Of a stretch of DNA of 64,000 nt, positions 27,095 through 34,777 are shown in pieces. The position numbers were made by a program, and so were the translations under genes. The stretch lies in contig NZ_SSBJ01000023.1 in the NCBI RefSeq assembly GCF_004795055.1, positions 62,001 through 126,000 of the forward strand, given 5' to 3'. The DNA comes from Streptomyces sp. A1136. GTDB taxonomy: Bacteria; Actinomycetota; Actinomycetes; Streptomycetales; Streptomycetaceae. A model generated the notes under the pieces. That model was not told the DNA's origin, made no database searches, and saw only the letters and a list, made by a program, of their open reading frames with translations. Each line of letters opens with the position of its first letter. Position 1 is the first letter of the stretch.

Positions 27095-27301
27095 TCAGCC
27101 CAGGGAGGCGACCAGGCTCAGCGGTCTCATGTCCGTCCAGTGCGCGTCGACGTAGGCGACGCAGTCGGGACGGTCGGCAGGGCCGTGCACGACGGTCCAG
27201 CCGGCGGGAACCCGGGCGAACGCGGGCCAGAGCGCGTGTTGGCCCTCGTCGTTCACCACCACGAGGCAGCGGTCCTGGGGACCTTCGGACGGATCCGTCA
27301 T
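27095..27301 (-). CDS. MbtH-like NRPS activator
   Basis: 68 aa. Family hallmarks are visible in order: VVVNDEGQHALWP, VPAGWTVVHG, and WTDMRPLSL near the C-terminus. MbtH-like proteins bind adenylation domains and are needed for their solubility or activity. ATG 27301 has AGGAG 8 nt upstream. It is the first gene of the leftward operon leading to the MFS and NRPS genes. Its upstream region faces the signal-peptide gene and contains the TTGGCAA/TTGCCAA palindrome, so expression is probably set there. Confidence 0.93.
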   Translation of the reverse strand: MTDPSEGPQDRCLVVVNDEGQHALWPAFARVPAGWTVVHGPADRPDCVAYVDAHWTDMRPLSLVASLG

Positions 27302-27426
27302 CGGGTCGTCTCCTGCGTCATCGGGTTTCTCCTCGGGTCGACCGGAAGCGAGAGCCGCACGGTGCGTGCCGGAATCGGCGTCGCGGGCCGCGCTGATGAC
27401 AGCACCTTTCCATGATGGACAGAAGT

Positions 27427-27444
27427 TTGGCAATACCTTGCCAA
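27427..27444. promoter_or_regulatory. Operator-like palindrome before signal peptide 1 / MbtH operon
   Basis: TTGGCAAtaccTTGCCAA is a perfect 7-4-7 inverted repeat. Its right half (27438-27443, TTGCCA) lies 17 bp before TAGCGT (27461-27466), a plausible -35/-10 pair reading towards the peptide gene. The same heptamer family (TTGNCAA) recurs at the other peptide and regulator promoters and at 37.8 kb, which points to a shared DNA-binding regulator. Confidence 0.65.
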
Positions 27445-27472
27445 CATCGTGCCTGCCGGTTAGCGTGACGCC

Positions 27473-27489
27473 TTGTCCGGCTCGGACAA
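27473..27489. promoter_or_regulatory. Second inverted repeat upstream of signal peptide 1
   Basis: TTGTCCGgctCGGACAA, a 7-3-7 inverted repeat about 30 bp after the main palindrome, within the presumed 5' leader of the peptide transcript. It shares the TTGNC/GNCAA edges and the 10-bp half-site spacing of the other sites but differs in the centre, so it could be an accessory operator or a small RNA hairpin. Confidence 0.35.
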
Positions 27490-27602
27490 CACTCCGGCAA
27501 CGCGGTGTCGATCGCCCCTCATCCACCTGCTCCGTCAGCGGGCAAAGGCGCGCCCGGCACCCGGCCGTTCAATGACTCGACGCTTTATGGGGGAACTCCG
27601 AC

Positions 27603-27752
27603 ATGCGATGTACACGCCGAATCGCGGCCGTTCTGGGTCTGCTCGCCGCCGCCTTCGCCATCGGCCAGATCTCGGACGCCTCTCTCACCTCGGCGCCCGC
27701 CCACACGGTCTCGCTGGCGAGTCCGGCGAGCCCGGTGATCGACTGGCCGTGA
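27603..27752 (+). CDS. Putative secreted signalling pro-peptide 1 (C-terminus VIDWP)
   Basis: 49 aa from ATG 27603, with GGGGGA about 8 nt upstream. The N-terminus is basic (MRCTRR), followed by a hydrophobic core (IAAVLGLLAAAFAIG), then a polar Ser/Ala/Pro stretch that ends SPVIDWP. This is the shape of a Sec-exported precursor whose short C-terminal end is released. The 47-aa peptide at 52.0 kb has a different body but the same last five residues. The XRE/TPR regulator gene follows 191 bp later on the same strand. No RiPP-type modification gene is adjacent. Role as a pheromone is inferred from layout. Confidence 0.65.
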   Translation: MRCTRRIAAVLGLLAAAFAIGQISDASLTSAPAHTVSLASPASPVIDWP

Positions 27753-27814
27753 CACTGGCCGTCATCCGCTCTCGCGGTTGGTGACCGGGCACCGCCAGGC
27801 TGCCGCACCCCATT

Positions 27815-27831
27815 TTGTCAAAAATTGACAA
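27815..27831 (+). promoter_or_regulatory. Operator/promoter of regulator 1
   Basis: TTGTCAAaaaTTGACAA, a perfect 7-3-7 inverted repeat between peptide 1 and its regulator. The right half supplies a consensus -35 (TTGACA, 27825-27830), and a weak -10 (CAGACT) lies 17 bp on at 27848. A regulator bound here would cover the -35, consistent with autoregulation. Confidence 0.6.
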
Positions 27832-27943
27832 GCGTTTCGGTGGTACGCAGACTGTCAGTGGCTCAAGGCGTAACGGTGGGGGAAGGTGCGCGGAACAGCG
27901 CCTTCCCCCATTCCGCATCCATCCGCAAGGGAAGGTTTCAGAG

Positions 27944-29170
27944 GTGGCCGATCAGTCCCAGTTCGGCAGGCGGCTGCGCGCTCTCCGGCGGGAACGGGGA
28001 CTCTCCCAGGCGCAGTTGGCCGACGGCACCATCTCCCCCGGCTACCTTTCCCGTCTGGAGTCCGGCACCCGCCCGCCCACGCCGAAGGTCGCCGCCTACC
28101 TCGCCGAACGGCTCGGCGTGTCCGTGTCGGCCTTCGACGTGCCCGCCGCCGCGGCCCAGGCGCCCGTCGAGGACCTGGTCAAGGCGATCACCGCCGAGTG
28201 CGGAACCGACCCCGTCGCCGAACTGCTCGGCCGCGCCGTGGAGCATCCGGCCGGTCTGCCGCTCCCGCTGCGCTGGCTGGCACTGTGGTCCCGGGCCGGC
28301 ATCCGGTCCGAGGACGCCTCCGACGAGCAGCTCCTGACCGCGGGTCAGGAGCTGTTGCGCACGGCGGAGGAGAGCGGGATCCCGGAACTGCGGGCCCGCT
28401 CCCTCGTCTCCCTCTCCCGCCTCCACCGCTCGCTCGGCGACATCAAGACGGCCCACGACTTCGCGGCCGAGGCCTATGCCGTCGCGGTCGACCGGGAGCT
28501 GCCCAAGGCCGACGCCGTGCGCGCCCTCATGGTCCTGATCTCCACGGAGGCCGAGTCGAGCAGGCTGCACGAGGCCCTCAAGCACGTGGCGGACCTGGAG
28601 TTGCTCTCAGGCGGCACCCCGCGGAACATGCGGGTCGAAGCGCTGTGGACCGCGGCCGGCGTGTACGTCCGGCACGGCAACCACCCGGCCGCCGAGGCCC
28701 GGTTGCTGGAGGCCATGGAGCTGAACGGCAGCCGGGACGACCTGTGGCTGTGGATGCGGCTGCGCTTCGCCGCCGCCTCGCTCTACCTGCAAATGCACCC
28801 CTGCCGGCTCGCCGAGGCCCGCCGCACCCTGGAGGAGGTCGAGCCGGCCCTCGCCCTGGTCGGCACCGACACGCAGTACCTGGAGTTCCGTACGATCATG
28901 GCCCACACGCATTTCCAGGCCGGTGAGATCGACGAGGCCCGCGAGCTGTGCGAGAAGATCGGTCGCGAGGCACTGAAACTCGAATACCGGGACCGGGTCC
29001 GGTTCCAGGTGCTGCTGCACCTGATCGAGATCAGGTCGGGACAGCTCACCACGGGAGTGCGCGCCATCGAGGCACTGGCGCGTGAGGCGCACGAGACGGC
29101 GAACATGGACCTGGCAGCGGAGATCTGGAAGAACCTCGCGGAGACCCTCGCCTCCGCGCGCTCGTCGTAA
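27944..29170 (+). CDS. XRE-family regulator with TPR-like domain (peptide-sensor candidate 1)
   Basis: 408 aa from GTG 27944 (GGGAAGG upstream). Residues about 6-62 are a Cro/CI-type helix-turn-helix (FGRRLRALRRERGLSQAQLA, then SPGYLSRLESGTRPPTPKV). The remaining about 330 residues are helical with TPR-like repeats (for example LVSLSRLHRSLGDIKTAHDF and AALWTAAGVYVRHGN-type segments). It is paralogous to the regulator at 52.3 kb; both share a SRDDL-LWMRLR core. This architecture matches PlcR, NprR and Rgg-like receptors of imported peptides. It follows the VIDWP peptide gene and lies next to the divergent NRPS operon. Confidence 0.8.
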   Translation: MADQSQFGRRLRALRRERGLSQAQLADGTISPGYLSRLESGTRPPTPKVAAYLAERLGVSVSAFDVPAAAAQAPVEDLVKAITAECGTDPVAELLGRAVEHPAGLPLPLRWLALWSRAGIRSEDASDEQLLTAGQELLRTAEESGIPELRARSLVSLSRLHRSLGDIKTAHDFAAEAYAVAVDRELPKADAVRALMVLISTEAESSRLHEALKHVADLELLSGGTPRNMRVEALWTAAGVYVRHGNHPAAEARLLEAMELNGSRDDLWLWMRLRFAAASLYLQMHPCRLAEARRTLEEVEPALALVGTDTQYLEFRTIMAHTHFQAGEIDEARELCEKIGREALKLEYRDRVRFQVLLHLIEIRSGQLTTGVRAIEALAREAHETANMDLAAEIWKNLAETLASARSS

Positions 29171-29226
29171 CGTCGGTGACGCGGCCCGGCGGGAGAGGGC
29201 CGGCGGTGCACCCCGCGAGTCTCCCG

Positions 29227-29276
29227 CGACGACGGCATCGGGACCCGGCTCGCGCCGGGTCCCGATGCCGTCGTCG
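29227..29276. terminator. Bidirectional hairpin terminator
   Basis: A perfect 23-bp stem (29227-29249 and 29254-29276) with a 4-nt TCGC loop lies between the converging regulator 1 and MFS genes. It is one of the longest perfect hairpins in the window and should stop transcription from both sides. Confidence 0.9.
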
Positions 29277-29290
29277 CACGCGGACGCCGC

Positions 29291-30688
29291 TCACCCCGCC
29301 GCCCTGCGCGGCGCGAGCAGCACCGCGCAGGCGACCAGCGCCAAGGCGGCGAAACCGAAGCAGGCCCACAGGCTGTAGGGGCCCGACCAGAAGTCGCCCG
29401 GCGCGGTGCTCCGGATGCCGGTCACCACCGCCACGCCGAGCGCGCCGCCGGCCTGCTGACAGGTGACCAGGGCTCCCGACGCGGTGCCCTGGTTCTCCGC
29501 GGAGGCAGCCGCGCCGGCCAGCAGGACCGCCGCCGGGTAGGCCACGGCTATGCCCGCCCCGACCAGGAGCGCGGCGGGCAGCAGGTGCGTGGCGTAGGAG
29601 CCGGACGGCACCGTCGTGTACACCAACTGCCCCGCCGTGATCACCGCGAGCCCGCGGAGCAGCAGCGACGTCGGCGGCCTGCGGTCCGCCAGCCGGGCCG
29701 CGCGCGTGGACAGGAGGCCCACGGCGATGCCCTGGGGCAGGAAGGCCAGGCCGGCCGCGAGCGCCGAGTACCCTTGCCTGCCCTGCAGATCGGTCGCCAC
29801 GAGGAACATCGCGCCCGTGATCGCGGCGAACGCCCCGCCGAGCGCGACGCAGGCCGCGGCCATGCGGCGGTCGGCCAGCAGGGCGAGCGGCAGCAGCGGC
29901 GAGGCGGCCCGCCGCTGCACCGCGAAGAACATCAGGAGGCCGAGCAGCCCGGCGCCCGCGACTGCGAGGACCTCGGCGGTGGAGCCCGAGCCGACCCGCC
30001 CGACTCCCTGGACGAGGGCCGCCAGGCCGCCGGTGACCAGCAGTGCGGAGCCGTAGGGCAGAGGACGGCGGGCAGCGCCCGCTGTGGTGTCCGGGGGCCC
30101 GAGGACACGGCTGCCGAGGACGATGACCAGGATGGTCATCGGGACGTAGAGGACGAAGCCGCCGCGCCAGCCGAAGCCCTCCGTGAGCAGGCCCCCGGTG
30201 ACCACGCCGAGGGAGAAGCCCGCCGCTCCCATCGCGCTGAAGACGCCGAGCGCACGATTGCGCGGGGCACCCTCGGGGAAACTCGCGACGATCAGGGACA
30301 CCGCCGCCGGCGCGGTGATCGCGGCGCCGGCGCCCTGGACGGCCCGGGCGGCGACGAGGGAGAGCGCGCCCTGGGCGAGGGCCGCCCCGAGGGCGCCGGC
30401 GCCGAAGACCGCCACGCCGGCCAGGAACACCCGCCGCGCTCCCCACCGGTCCGCGCAGGTGCCGCCCGCCAGGAGCAGGCCCGCGTACGCCACCAGGAAC
30501 GCCCCGGCGACGAGCTGCAGTTGGTCGGGGCGCAGCGCGAGCCCGGTACGGATCGCGGCGAGTTGCACGTTGATGCCGGACAGGCTCATGCCCTCGAAGA
30601 GCACGGCCGCGCACAGCACCAGCAGGGCCGTCCAGGCACGCCGGTCGAACAGGAAGGTACCGGTGGCCGCCGGGGAGGTCGTGGTCAT
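29291..30688 (-). CDS. MFS exporter, DHA2 (drug/proton antiporter) type
   Basis: 465 aa. Fourteen or so hydrophobic segments are visible. Typical motifs are LAGGTCADRWGARRVF (motif A between helices 2 and 3) and RAVQGAGAAITAPAA-type motif B/C residues, as in LVAARAVQGAGAAI and SMGAAGFSLGVVTGG-like motif C. The C-terminal helix ends VLLAPRRAAG. The start overlaps the HAD stop (ATGA). It is the last gene of the leftward central operon, so export of or self-resistance to that pathway's product is likely. Confidence 0.8.
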   Translation of the reverse strand: MTTTSPAATGTFLFDRRAWTALLVLCAAVLFEGMSLSGINVQLAAIRTGLALRPDQLQLVAGAFLVAYAGLLLAGGTCADRWGARRVFLAGVAVFGAGALGAALAQGALSLVAARAVQGAGAAITAPAAVSLIVASFPEGAPRNRALGVFSAMGAAGFSLGVVTGGLLTEGFGWRGGFVLYVPMTILVIVLGSRVLGPPDTTAGAARRPLPYGSALLVTGGLAALVQGVGRVGSGSTAEVLAVAGAGLLGLLMFFAVQRRAASPLLPLALLADRRMAAACVALGGAFAAITGAMFLVATDLQGRQGYSALAAGLAFLPQGIAVGLLSTRAARLADRRPPTSLLLRGLAVITAGQLVYTTVPSGSYATHLLPAALLVGAGIAVAYPAAVLLAGAAASAENQGTASGALVTCQQAGGALGVAVVTGIRSTAPGDFWSGPYSLWACFGFAALALVACAVLLAPRRAAG

Positions 30689-31377
30689 ACGCGTTCCTTG
30701 AGTGGGGGATGCGACGGTTCGCCGCCGGGGCAGGGGCCCGCGCCGGCCGGGGCGGGCCGGGCGAGGAGGTAGGCCGCCCGGAGGTCGTCACCGTCGTACC
30801 GGTGGCGGGCCAGGGCGCGCAGGACGTCGTCGGCGTTCACGGCCACGGTGTGTTCCAGCGCGCGGAACAGGGGGACGTCCGACACCGAGTCCCCGTACGC
30901 GACGCAGGCGTCACGGCTCAGGCCGAGCCGTGACCGGAGGCGTTCGACGGCGACGACCTTGTCCGCGGGGGTGAGGATCGCGGCGGGGTCGGGCGCGGTG
31001 CGCAGCGGGAGCGGGGGGAAGACGGAGGCCACCACCTCGTGGACACCGAGCGCCGTCAGCCGGCCGGCGAAGAAGTCCGGGGACATGGTCACGGCGACCG
31101 CGTACTCACCGCGCCGCCGGATGTCCGCCAGGACCTCCGGCAGCCCCCCGATCCACGGTGCCGCGGCGAACGCCGCCGCCACGGCACCGGGGGTCAGGCC
31201 CGCCCAGAGTCGGCACACCGCGGCGGCGAAGCCGCGCGTGTCGAGGGTTCCGGCGGCGAACTCCGCCTCCAGGCGGCGAAGTTCGGGCAGGCAGTCGAGC
31301 CGACGGGCGATCTCCAGGCTCGCGGTGCTACCCCGCAGCAGCGTGCCGTCCATATCGAAGACGTGCAGCCGGCTCAC
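30685..31377 (-). CDS. HAD-family phosphatase (SerB-like)
   Basis: 230 aa from GTG 31377, overlapping the Nudix stop (GTGA). HAD motif I is intact (FDMDGTLLRGS, both aspartates). Motif II lies in VAVTMSPDFF, and motif IV in CVAYGDSVSDVPLF. The cap region resembles phosphoserine phosphatase/HAD-IB enzymes. It probably removes phosphate from a small pathway intermediate. Two further HAD proteins lie in the rightward operon, so phosphorylated intermediates appear to be common in this pathway. Confidence 0.8.
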   Translation of the reverse strand: MSRLHVFDMDGTLLRGSTASLEIARRLDCLPELRRLEAEFAAGTLDTRGFAAAVCRLWAGLTPGAVAAAFAAAPWIGGLPEVLADIRRRGEYAVAVTMSPDFFAGRLTALGVHEVVASVFPPLPLRTAPDPAAILTPADKVVAVERLRSRLGLSRDACVAYGDSVSDVPLFRALEHTVAVNADDVLRALARHRYDGDDLRAAYLLARPAPAGAGPCPGGEPSHPPLKERV

Positions 31378-31865
31378 GGGACCGCGGGGTGATCGCGCAC
31401 GGCGCCGTCCGACGGGTAGACGGTCCACCCGGCGGGGACGGGCTCGCCCCGCCAGGCGGCGAGCAGGGCCGCGCTGGCGGGGAAGAGCGGAGCGGGCAGG
31501 TCGTCGGGCGCCGCCCACACCCACCGGTCGAAGACCTCGGGCTCCGACGTCGTGGGCGCGGCGGCGGACGGGTCCACCCGGGCCAGCACGCCGGCGGTCA
31601 CGTGCGTGCGCCCGCCGCCGGTGTGCAGCGCGACCGTGAAGACCCGCGCCTCCCGCACGTCGCCGAGGCCGCACTCCTCCGCCGTCTCGCGTACCGCGGC
31701 CTCCTCGAAGGTCTCCCCGGCCTCCACCGAACCGCCGGGCAGGCACCAGGAGGGGGTCTCCCCCGACTTGATCCGGTGACCGATCAGCACGGCCCCGTCG
31801 GCCCGTACCACCAACGCGCCGACGCCGACGACGGGTCGGGGGCGCTCCCTGGAAGCCGCGCTCAT
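31374..31865 (-). CDS. Nudix hydrolase
   Basis: 163 aa. The Nudix box is complete: GGSVEAGETFEEAAVRETAEE reads as Gx5Ex7REUxEExGU (shown here in two parts: GGSVEAGETFEEAA, VRETAEECGL). An N-terminal strand (VVGVGALVVRADGAVLIGHR) precedes it. Such enzymes hydrolyse X-diphosphate bonds in nucleotides or related compounds. The start overlaps the FAD oxidoreductase stop (ATGA). With the NDK-like and TMP-kinase-like proteins nearby, a nucleotide or diphosphate intermediate is plausible; housekeeping of damaged nucleotides is the alternative. Confidence 0.9.
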   Translation of the reverse strand: MSAASRERPRPVVGVGALVVRADGAVLIGHRIKSGETPSWCLPGGSVEAGETFEEAAVRETAEECGLGDVREARVFTVALHTGGGRTHVTAGVLARVDPSAAAPTTSEPEVFDRWVWAAPDDLPAPLFPASAALLAAWRGEPVPAGWTVYPSDGAVRDHPAVP

Positions 31866-33127
31866 CGTGCGCCGTCCAGCTCGCGCAGCACGGAGGCAGC
31901 GGCGTAGTGACCGCTGATCATCGCCGCGACGATGCCGCGGAAGAGACCGCACGCGTCGCCGGCGACCCACGCGGGGGCGTCCGAAAGCCGCAGGTCGCCA
32001 TCGACCTCGGGGTACCACCCCACGCCCTCCAGGGTGGGCCCGATCAGCTGCGTACCGCTGTCCTTGATGTCCGGGAAGGCGTCCGCGAGGCGGGTCAGCC
32101 CGCGCACCATGATCTCCCGCAGCTCCGGCCCGTAGACACGGTCGAAGGTGGCGACCGCCTCCGGCTCGCCGGCTACGAGCTCGGACATGAGGACGGTGAA
32201 GTGGGACGCCTCCTCCCCCATGGCGGCGAGCGCCGGAGCCGTGACCCGGCGCGCCACCTCCTCGTCCAGGACGCGGGTGTTGAAGCCGACGTTGGACCGC
32301 CCGGTCGGCGGGCAGTCGGAGCGTCCGGAGACCGTCCACAGGCCCTGCGTCTCGGTGAGGGCGGCCTCGCCGTCGCGGCAGGCGCAGAAGGTGCGCCACT
32401 CCACGCCGCCGTCCTCCTCGCAGAAGCGGAGCTTGGGGTCGAGCTGCTTCATGTCCCGGAAGAACGCCCGGTCGGCGGGTTGCTGGATGCGGAAGCCGAC
32501 CTCCAGGCGGCGGAACGCGTGGGCCTCGGTCAGCGTGTTGAGGCCGAGCGGACCGAACCGGCCACTGGCCAGGAGCAGCCGGCGCGCGACGAGCTCCGAC
32601 TCCTTCCCGTCGGTGTCGCGCACCACCAGCCGGAACTCGTCGGCGACGGGGTCGTAGGCGGTCTTGACGACTTCGGTGCCGGTGATGACGGTGGCGTGGT
32701 TGGCGTCGACCATGGCCTGCGTGAGTCGTAGGCGGGCCTCCAGCGAGAGGTAGTCGGAGGGGTAGTCCTTGAGTACCCACTCGCCGGAACCCACGGTGTA
32801 GGCCGTCGGGTCGGACGGGAACGGCGGGGTGTCCAGGCCGTAGGAGCCGAGGAGTTCGCAGGTCCAGTCGTACGCCGCACGGAGGTCGTCCGTACGGGGC
32901 AGCGTCCACAGCTCGCTGGCCGAGGGGAAGAAGGAGAACTTGCCGTCGGAGAAGAGGCCGGCGCCGCCGTGGCCGCGGGTCAGGTCCCGCGCCGCGTAGC
33001 GGTCCCGGTCCGTGACGGGCTTGCCGCCGTCGACGAGCGCGACGCTGTACGGGGTTCCGGCGAGGCGTTGGGCGGCGGCGAGTCCGGCCGGGCCGGCGCC
33101 GACGATGACGAGGTCGAAAGTGTTCAC
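31862..33127 (-). CDS. FAD-dependent oxidoreductase
   Basis: 421 aa, GTG start with TGGAG upstream. The N-terminal Rossmann motif GAGPAGLAAAQRL binds FAD. A later segment, APAWVAGDACGLFRGIVAA, is the second FAD-contact motif of the glutathione-reductase fold. The middle is distinctive: RGHGGAGLFSDGKFSF, and FCACRDG with paired cysteines. Similar FAD proteins act as dehydrogenases of unknown substrate. The BFD-type ferredoxin gene sits 145 bp upstream in the same operon, so an electron-transfer partner is plausible. Confidence 0.75.
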   Translation of the reverse strand: MNTFDLVIVGAGPAGLAAAQRLAGTPYSVALVDGGKPVTDRDRYAARDLTRGHGGAGLFSDGKFSFFPSASELWTLPRTDDLRAAYDWTCELLGSYGLDTPPFPSDPTAYTVGSGEWVLKDYPSDYLSLEARLRLTQAMVDANHATVITGTEVVKTAYDPVADEFRLVVRDTDGKESELVARRLLLASGRFGPLGLNTLTEAHAFRRLEVGFRIQQPADRAFFRDMKQLDPKLRFCEEDGGVEWRTFCACRDGEAALTETQGLWTVSGRSDCPPTGRSNVGFNTRVLDEEVARRVTAPALAAMGEEASHFTVLMSELVAGEPEAVATFDRVYGPELREIMVRGLTRLADAFPDIKDSGTQLIGPTLEGVGWYPEVDGDLRLSDAPAWVAGDACGLFRGIVAAMISGHYAAASVLRELDGAR

Positions 33128-33272
33128 GATGCTCCAGACGGGACAGGGGGGACCGACCGCGGCCGGGCAGCGGGAAGCGCGCGGGCGCGGCAGTGCGTGC
33201 GGAGGGGTGTGGTGCGAAGGGACGCGGAAGCGGTCCGCGGGTTCGAATGGCGCCGCGGTGGGCCGCCCTTGA

Positions 33273-33449
33273 TCAGTCGAGGAGTTCCTCGAGATCGGGC
33301 AGGCAGTCGCCGCAGCCGGTATTGGCGCCGGTGGCGAGGCGCAGCGCGGGGATGTCGCGGACGCCCGAGCACTTCGCCGCCAGGATCACGCTCTCGGGAA
33401 CGTGGGCACACAGGCAGATCAGCGGGTCGTCCGCAGGACACAGTGTCAT
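33273..33449 (-). CDS. BFD-like [2Fe-2S] ferredoxin
   Basis: 58 aa. The four cysteines have the bacterioferritin-associated-ferredoxin pattern: ICLCAHV (CxC) and TGCGDCLPD (CxxC), with the intervening helix VPESVILAAKCSGV. Length is normal for a stand-alone BFD protein. The start overlaps the aminotransferase stop (ATGA). BFD proteins pass electrons to ferritins, or serve as domains in nitrite reductases and amino-acid dehydrogenases. Here it probably serves the adjacent FAD oxidoreductase, or the diiron oxygenase of the rightward operon. Confidence 0.85.
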   Translation of the reverse strand: MTLCPADDPLICLCAHVPESVILAAKCSGVRDIPALRLATGANTGCGDCLPDLEELLD

Positions 33450-34777
33450 GACCGGTCCTCCGTGGCCTCTCGCAGCAGACCGAGCGCCCGGTCGAGCACG
33501 TCCGCCATGACGTCGAGGTCCTGCTCGTCGATGACCAGCGGGGGATGGATGTTGATCACGTCCGGGGCCATCCCGGTCGAGGCGACGATCAGCCCGGTGT
33601 GGGGGTCGGCCGTCAGGCACAGTTGCCGTAGGGCGGGTGCGTGGTCGCCGGTCAGCACCAGGCGCGCCGCGCCGCCGAAGGCCCGGAAGTCACGCACGAG
33701 ATCCGGGTGGGCGGCCCGCAGCTTCCGCAGCCGTGCCGTCATCCGCTCGGCGAGCCGGTCCATGTCCCCGGCCGGGTCCGCCCAGCCGTCCCAGCGGTCC
33801 AGGACGGCGCGGGTGACTCCCAGGGCGTGCGGGATGCCGATGTAGGTCGAGGAATGGCTGCCCGGCCGGTACGTCGCCGGGTCGGCGAGCGGTTCACGGG
33901 CCCAGACGGCGCTCAGCGCCGCGGCGCCGTTGGTCAGGGCCTTGCTGGCGACCACGACGTCGGGGGTGACACCCGCCCGCTGGAATCCCCAGCGCGGGCC
34001 GGTCCGGTGCATACCGGTGAAGATCTCGTCGGCGATCACCACGGCGCCGTTTCGACGGGCGTGGTCCACGGCCGCGCGCAGCAGGGTGTGGTCGGGTTCG
34101 GCCATCCCGCCGACGTTCTGTACGGATTCGAAGACGAACGCGCTCACCTTGCGGGAGAAGCCGCTACCGCCGACGCCGGAGAGCTCCGAACCCCAGCGGG
34201 TGGCCGCCGCGACGCAGCCCGTCGTGCATCCCTCGGCGACGCGGGCCGCGGCGTGCGGGCAGCGTCCGCAGTCCGGGCTGGGCAGGCGCACCACCTCCAG
34301 GCCCCAGGCCGCGAGCAGTTCGCGGTAGCGAGGGCTGGAGCTGAGCATGCTCGTGACGCCGGACCTGCCGTGGAAGGCTCCTTCGAAGACCACGACGGTG
34401 CCGGGTCCGACGGCGCCGAACGCGATGCGCAGGGCCGTCTCCATGCCTTGGGCGCCGCCGAGGTCCAGTTCCACCCGGCCCGGGGCGCCGACGGCCTCGC
34501 CGAAGAGCCGTTCCAGCCGCTGGAGCACCTCCAGCCGCAAGTCGGACTCGCAGAACGACGGCAGTGCGGGCATGTCCTCGCAGTACGCGAGCGCGTCCCG
34601 GAGTATCCGCTTGTCATAGCCCCAGGCGACGGTGCCGTTGGCCGCCTCGGCGTCGAGGTGGCGTCGGCCGTCGGCCGCGTACAGGTAGCTGCCCTCGGCG
34701 CGGATGAAGCGCGGCACGTGGGCGGCCCGGTAGATGAGGTTGCCGGCGCCGGCGTAGGGGGGGACGGTGGCGGTCAT
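33446..34777 (-). CDS. Class III PLP aminotransferase
   Basis: 443 aa. Class III signatures are EGAFHGRSG, VVIADEIFTGMHRTG, and the PLP lysine in VASKALTNG (Lys279). The fold resembles omega-aminotransferases and glutamate-1-semialdehyde mutase. Between strands there is an unusual cysteine group, DCGRCPH and GCTTGC (Cys170, Cys173, Cys184, Cys188), not typical of the family and possibly a metal site. The start overlaps the NDK-like stop (ATGA). It probably installs or removes an amino group on an aldehyde or ketone in the pathway. Confidence 0.85.
   Translation of the reverse strand: MTATVPPYAGAGNLIYRAAHVPRFIRAEGSYLYAADGRRHLDAEAANGTVAWGYDKRILRDALAYCEDMPALPSFCESDLRLEVLQRLERLFGEAVGAPGRVELDLGGAQGMETALRIAFGAVGPGTVVVFEGAFHGRSGVTSMLSSSPRYRELLAAWGLEVVRLPSPDCGRCPHAAARVAEGCTTGCVAAATRWGSELSGVGGSGFSRKVSAFVFESVQNVGGMAEPDHTLLRAAVDHARRNGAVVIADEIFTGMHRTGPRWGFQRAGVTPDVVVASKALTNGAAALSAVWAREPLADPATYRPGSHSSTYIGIPHALGVTRAVLDRWDGWADPAGDMDRLAERMTARLRKLRAAHPDLVRDFRAFGGAARLVLTGDHAPALRQLCLTADPHTGLIVASTGMAPDVINIHPPLVIDEQDLDVMADVLDRALGLLREATEDRS

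Noticed and set aside
27603..27752. Peptide 1 as a RiPP precursor for the NRPS region
   Set aside because: It has a clear export-signal shape, no adjacent modification enzyme, and shares its end with a second peptide next to a paralogous regulator. A signal role fits better.
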